Positions 9,432 through 13,293 of a DNA stretch of 13,293 nt are shown here, piece after piece; position 1 is the first letter of the stretch, and every line of letters starts with the position of its first letter. The position numbers and the translations under genes are program-made. The notes beneath the pieces are model-generated. The model did no database searches and was not told where the DNA came from. It saw nothing but the letters and a program-made list of their open reading frames with translations. This DNA comes from Rachicladosporium sp. CCFEE 5018 (Eukaryota; Ascomycota; Dothideomycetes; Cladosporiales; Cladosporiaceae). The stretch lies in contig KZ111153.1 of NCBI GenBank assembly GCA_002077045.2, forward strand, positions 113,695 through 126,987, given 5' to 3'.

Positions 9432-10024
9432 GGTGGGTGGAAGTGGAAGAGGTGGTGAGATTTCCTGTGAACCTGTGACGGCCGCGCTGACACCCCCTAC
9501 CCCTCTCGCTGCCGCCAAGCGCCAAGCGCTCTGTTCCCGATGCCTGCTTCGCGCGCCAGTGCCGGAAAGCGTGGCGTCGGGATCTCAAGTGCGTGCGATG
9601 AGCGCTGTTGCGCGAGGGCGGCGGACTAGGGAGGCCGTGAGCGTAGCGCACTGCCCTTCGCGGCGTAGTCTCTTGCTTGCTCCGCTGTAAGAGGATGGCA
9701 GCGTGGAGTATGGCGATGAAGGGGGATTGTAGGCTAATCGAGGAAGGCGGAAGAGGGGATGGTGGTAGATTATCACGAATGAAGCCGCCCGTGAACTGTC
9801 ACCTCGAAAGTGCTGGAGCGCGATCTTTAGCGCCGGGTGGTTCCGCGGTTTGCTGAGTAAGGCAATTTTACACGTGAGAACAAAGCGCGTGCAGAAGTGA
9901 AGAACAGCACCTTGTCCGAGACCACATCGGGCACAGATTGGTGTGGCCTACAATTTCACGCTGGGGGTCGGAAGATGAATGTGTTGACTTCTCAGGTATA
10001 CTATCAATATCGCATTATCCCCCG
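9432..10024. other. Intergenic: rpb2 promoter/5' leader and MFS gene 3' flank
   Basis: About 590 bp. The rpb2-proximal 300 bp is pyrimidine-rich on the minus strand (for example CCCCTCTTCCGCC, near 9747-9759), as is common in fungal promoters, and carries C-rich runs resembling STRE (CCCCT). A CACGTG E-box lies at 9871-9876 and a minus-strand CCAAT near 9937-9941. No upstream ATG in the rpb2 frame exists: the open extension beyond 9431 begins with a TTG. The far end (9990-10024) is AT-rich and is likely the MFS 3' UTR. The site names rest on short matches only. Confidence 0.5.
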
Positions 10025-13000
10025 TCACTCCAGTTTATTCAACCTCCTGATCTCTCCCCATCTTGACCACTTCCCCCACTCCAACAGACTCATCCTCCTC
10101 ATCTTCCGACTTGGGTGTCCAATCAACACAGGCTTCCAGTCACCTGCACCGTTCGCTGTTCCGCCACTCCCGGTCAATACAGCCCCATTTCCTGTCTCTC
10201 CTCGCAGGTTCACTAAAACCCCATCAGGCACGACTTGTACAGTCTTCCACCGCAAGAGCACAACCAGTAGGCCGATGGTAAGATTCAGTAGCACTGCTGC
10301 GCCAATGGCCGTCGAGATCTGAGCTCCCAAAGCGCGTGTGAGCTTGCTGGAGACGCCTGTGCCGGCTGCAGCGAGGAAGAAACCGAGACCCTGCGCGAGA
10401 AAGAAGCCAGCGCAAATGCGAGGGTAGGAGCTGTAGTTCGTGCGTCGACTTCTTGCGGGCTGTGGCAGTGAGTTCTGACGGTGTTTCGAATTCGCGCCTG
10501 GCTGCAGATCCGAGGTATCGAACGTCTCCATGACTATGCCGATGCACTCTGTGATCGCGAGGTTCGAAAGAAAGCCAACGAGGCCGACAAAGGCTATCGG
10601 TACACCAGGACTTACGCTCGCGCCGGGCGAGGAGATAGTGTAGGCCAATGAGGCGAGCGGAAGGGTGAGTGTGAAGATGCAGCGGCGTACCATGTGGGAG
10701 GTCCAGACGTAGTGCGTGTGATGGAACGTCATGCTATCTGTCCTCTGCGGCGTCCAGCGTGCGCGAGAGAACCAGTTTGCGTGACTCAAAGGGATCGCTA
10801 GTAGAGCGCCGAAGGCGAAGCTCAAGGATGCGAGGCCAACCAAGTAAGACTTCCACATGTAGTCGCGTGAAAGGAGTGCTCCGAGCAGGACCAGAAAGAA
10901 GACTACTTGAGCATAGATCCAGCCGAGATAAAGGGCCATGACTGCGAAGCCCGACTGGAACAACATCCGCTTGGTGAGGATCAGCCCAGCCCAGACTTCT
11001 TCCCACCACCACATTGGACCTTCGTTGGAGATGTGTAGCTTTACTTCGCCTCGTGCGACACGGCGATGGATCTTCTCGTCTGTGTCGAAGAAGTGTATGA
11101 GCGATCTCCGGTATGGTGCAGGTCGAGTCTCAGGCGCAACAACGTTGATGAACAGGAAGAAGGCCAGGAGGATGATCACTAGGTAGAAACCCCAGGCAGG
11201 ATCCATGTTTGAGATGATGCAAGCTCCAATGCAGAAGCCGACGGAGAGCGAGCCGATGTAGCACCAAGTCCAGACCCCGAGCCATAGGCCGATACCGCCT
11301 CCCTGGCGCCGGATGTCATCTTCGACTACGAGCTCTTGATGCGGGCGTTCCGACTGGAGAGATGCACCGAAGAGATCAAGAAGGGTGGGTAACAAGTTGA
11401 TGTTCGCAAAGCCCATGGCAAGACCAGTCAAGATGCGTGGCAACAGCAAGCCGAAGCGGGCAAGCAGAGAGTGAGGATCGCTGTAGCCCTGTATGGCCAG
11501 GGCCTGTGGGAACTGCAGTGGGAGCATCAGTGCGAATGCGGCGAGTGTGTACGGCTTGCGTCCGTGCAGCAGCGGAAGTGGCCAGAAGATCAGACTCGTG
11601 AGACCGACGCCCATGAAGAGCCTGCGAGATATCAGCAGGGGATTCTGTGACATAAAGTTCCTAAGCACTGACAATACGTTGCCGTAGATCACCACATGCT
11701 TCGTGTCTGCGATCTGATACTGAATGCGTGCCACCTCGCCAGCCTGATGTTGTCAGCGGATCCATATTGTGCATTTGGGTAGTACTCACATAGATGCCAG
11801 CAATAAGACCAATGAAGATAGTGTTCATACATGCAATGACAGCCGTGATGCGCTTCCGACCAGTCTGCCACTCTCTTGCGATTGGTGGGCGAACATGATG
11901 TCGACCAAGCGAGAAGCCTTGACCAGGTGGCAGACTGACGTGTCTCCGTCGAGGGTTCATGAGGTCAAACTGCCCAGCGGCGCCAGTCGTCTTCGCTGTC
12001 GTATCATCCTTGCTCGGACTGGAGCTAGACGGCGTAAGATCTGGGCTTCCTTGCATTACCATGGTGGTTGGACAGATCACGCTGGACCTGCGACGGCCAT
12101 CTGCCAGCGTTGAGACCTTAGTCTTGAGTGGCTGATTGGACTGTTGCAAGCTGCTGGTACGGAGCATCACTGGTAACCCGAGATGGTGAAGCTCGGCCGG
12201 GTCCTCGGTACGCGCTCGACCACGGCGTCTCACTGTTGAAGCGTAGGCAAAGTCCTTGGCAGTGGGATCGGTCGATGCGAGTGTAGCGGGCGGCCTCCAG
12301 AGGATCTCCAGATCACTCGCAGACGACTCTTTCGGATGGATGTTCTCTTGAGGTAGCGTTGAAGCATGCCGCAGGGTCTGGCTTGCGTGTTTGAAGATCT
12401 GTGCAACTTCATCAGGCTTGCCATTGACTGCTGCGTTCTTTGCCATTGCAAAGGCGTCGTCCATCAGTGCATTCAATTTATCGCCAGCTTTGCTCAGCTG
12501 CTTCGACCGACGCCGGAGCTCTACATCGCCGGCATCTGTAGATGTGCTCACGAGCTGACGGCTGGTCTGCCACAGAGATGGTCGACGGCCAGATATCTCG
12601 GACATTGACTTGCGAGGCCGAGCAGAGGGCGACTTCGGGTCGTCAGACACCTCTCCGCTATACTCTGACAGTGACTGCTCGTTGACTGTAGCCAGGGCTG
12701 ATGAGACACTCGGCATAGCCACGAGCGGACGTGGACCTTGAGCTTGTCGAGTGCGGCTGGACGTCCAGTAGCTCGGCTTTGGTGTGCTCAATTGAGGACC
12801 GTCGATGAGATCCTCTGCGAATGCTGCCACAGGTGCAGTGAGATTCTGCGTAGCTGCATCAGATATCTGCTCGATTTGCTTGACAGCGTTCGCAGTTTCC
12901 TTCCAATAAGTCTCGGGCTCCCATACTCGGTTGGATTTCTGGTAAGTGATGGACGCAGGATCGACGGGCTGCTCAGCGATTACCAAGCGTTCCTCGATGG

Positions 13001-13293
13001 GTGCGACGGCATGTTCGGTAGATTGGATGACGCCCCTCTCCAATGCGTCGGCAGCACGCGACACTTCTGGCCAGTATTGATCAGGATTTGTGACATGCTT
13101 CGAGCGAGTGTATTGAAGTGTCGTCGGATCGATTGTTGGCTCTAGTGTTTGCGTCGACTCCGCAGCGGGTCTCACAAAGCCCGACTCGGTTTTACGCAGC
13201 TTGGTAGCAGCTTCTGCAGCGGTACTCGTAAGTTCGTGCCAAGCGTCCGGTGATCGAGTGCGCTTCGTCTTCCAGTATTGGATCTGAGCGGGA
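10025..13293 (-). CDS. MFS transporter with long repeat-containing N-terminal region (partial at right edge)
   Basis: Three exons (13292-11790, 11743-11673, 11621-10025) give 1056 residues; the start lies beyond the window. The first 480 residues are cytosolic and polar. They hold ~56-residue repeats, a Ser/Arg-rich linker, a helical segment around KLNALMDDAFAMAKNA, and a basic block (REWQTGRKR) just before helix 1. The MFS part has about 12 helices: helix 1 runs across the first splice junction into AGEV-RIQYQIAD; then FWPLPLLHGRKPYTL (MFS motif A-like GRKP), LPLQFPQA, a glycine-rich helix 5, PETRPAPYRRS after helix 6, and METFDTSDLQPG near helix 10. The tail WKPVLIGHPS...RRMSLLEWGKWSRW is typical of a fungal MFS subfamily often labelled multidrug or polyamine transporter. 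Substrate is unknown and cannot be read from the sequence. It probably acts at the plasma membrane, by family. The open frame continues upstream past 13175, where the codon is GTG, so no start is visible. Confidence 0.9.
11622..11672 (-). other. In-frame 51-bp intron of the MFS gene
   Basis: Donor GTCAGT (11672-11667), branch CTGAT (11635-11631), acceptor CGCAG ending at 11622. It has no stop and is a multiple of three, so the reading frame runs straight through it. Splicing joins GTA-TT to G-CTC and gives GNVLLFMGVGL, matching the usual helix 2 (GNVVxFLGLxI in relatives). Leaving it in would insert 17 mostly polar residues into that helix. Confidence 0.85.
11744..11789 (-). other. 46-bp intron of the MFS gene
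   Basis: Donor GTGAGT (11789-11784), branch CTGAC (11756-11752), acceptor ATCAG ending at 11744, phase 0. Splicing joins GLIAGIY to AGEVARIQYQ, the conserved junction between helix 1 and the following loop. Without splicing the frame shifts and meets a stop at 11663-11661. Confidence 0.93.
12730..13293 (-). repeat. Degenerate ~56-residue (168-bp) protein repeats in the MFS N-terminal region
   Basis: Four units are visible, anchored by a tyrosine encoded at 13277, 13112, 12944 and 12770, so the spacings are 55, 56 and 58 codons. The first three share Y-x8-P-[DE]-x-[YW]-[WH] with identical spacing: YWKTKRTRSPDAWH, YTRSKHVTNPDQYW, YQKSNRVWEPETYW. The fourth (YWTSSRTRQ) keeps only the front. After each of the first three comes an Ala-rich helix-like stretch (TAAEAATKL, RAADALE, ANAVKQIE). 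The array is cut by the right edge, so the copy number is unknown. The repeats are diverged at DNA level. Confidence 0.8.

Noticed and set aside
10034..10039. AATAAA on the minus strand just before the MFS stop
   Set aside because: It is part of the codons for the last residues (Asn-Lys), so it is probably not the functional polyadenylation signal.
10224..10547. Antisense and alternate-frame ORFs over the MFS C-terminal half
   Set aside because: They overlap well-conserved transmembrane codons and look like shadows of them.

Overview
The window is nuclear DNA of a filamentous ascomycete (Pezizomycotina). The evidence is short introns of 46-51 bp with GTNNGT donors, CTGAC/CTGAT branch points and CAG acceptors, a HET (heterokaryon incompatibility) domain gene of the kind known essentially only from Pezizomycotina, and a fungal-type RPB2. 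Class is less certain; the RPB2 and transporter have a Dothideomycetes-like feel, but that is an impression, not a measurement. No bacterial-type, viral or transposon sequence was recognised.

All five genes lie on the minus strand, so they read from right to left. (1) 13293-10025: an MFS transporter, cut by the right edge. It has a cytosolic N-terminal region of at least 480 residues with degenerate ~56-residue repeats, followed by a 12-helix transporter interrupted by two small introns. (2) 9431-5601: a complete, intronless rpb2, the second-largest subunit of RNA polymerase II (1276 aa). (3) 4934-3081: a HET-domain gene whose reading frame is intact except for one TGA exactly where the family's conserved WG tryptophan belongs. 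(4) 2877-1329: an unrecognised, probably disordered/coiled-coil protein whose 5' end is ambiguous because two frames are open together. (5) 642-1: the 5' end of a TM9/EMP70-type nonaspanin, with a signal peptide and one 50-bp intron, cut by the left edge.

The gaps (643-1328, 2878-3080, 4935-5600, 9432-10024) hold promoters and UTRs. I found no tRNA, rRNA, CRISPR, transposon or terminal repeat in them. The genes do not form a pathway: two are housekeeping genes (rpb2, nonaspanin), one is a transporter, one belongs to the self/non-self recognition repertoire and one is unknown.

The observations most worth following are the single stop in the HET gene, the repeat architecture of the transporter's N-terminal region, a frame-preserving 51-bp intron inside a transmembrane segment, and the overlapping open frames at 2485-2738.
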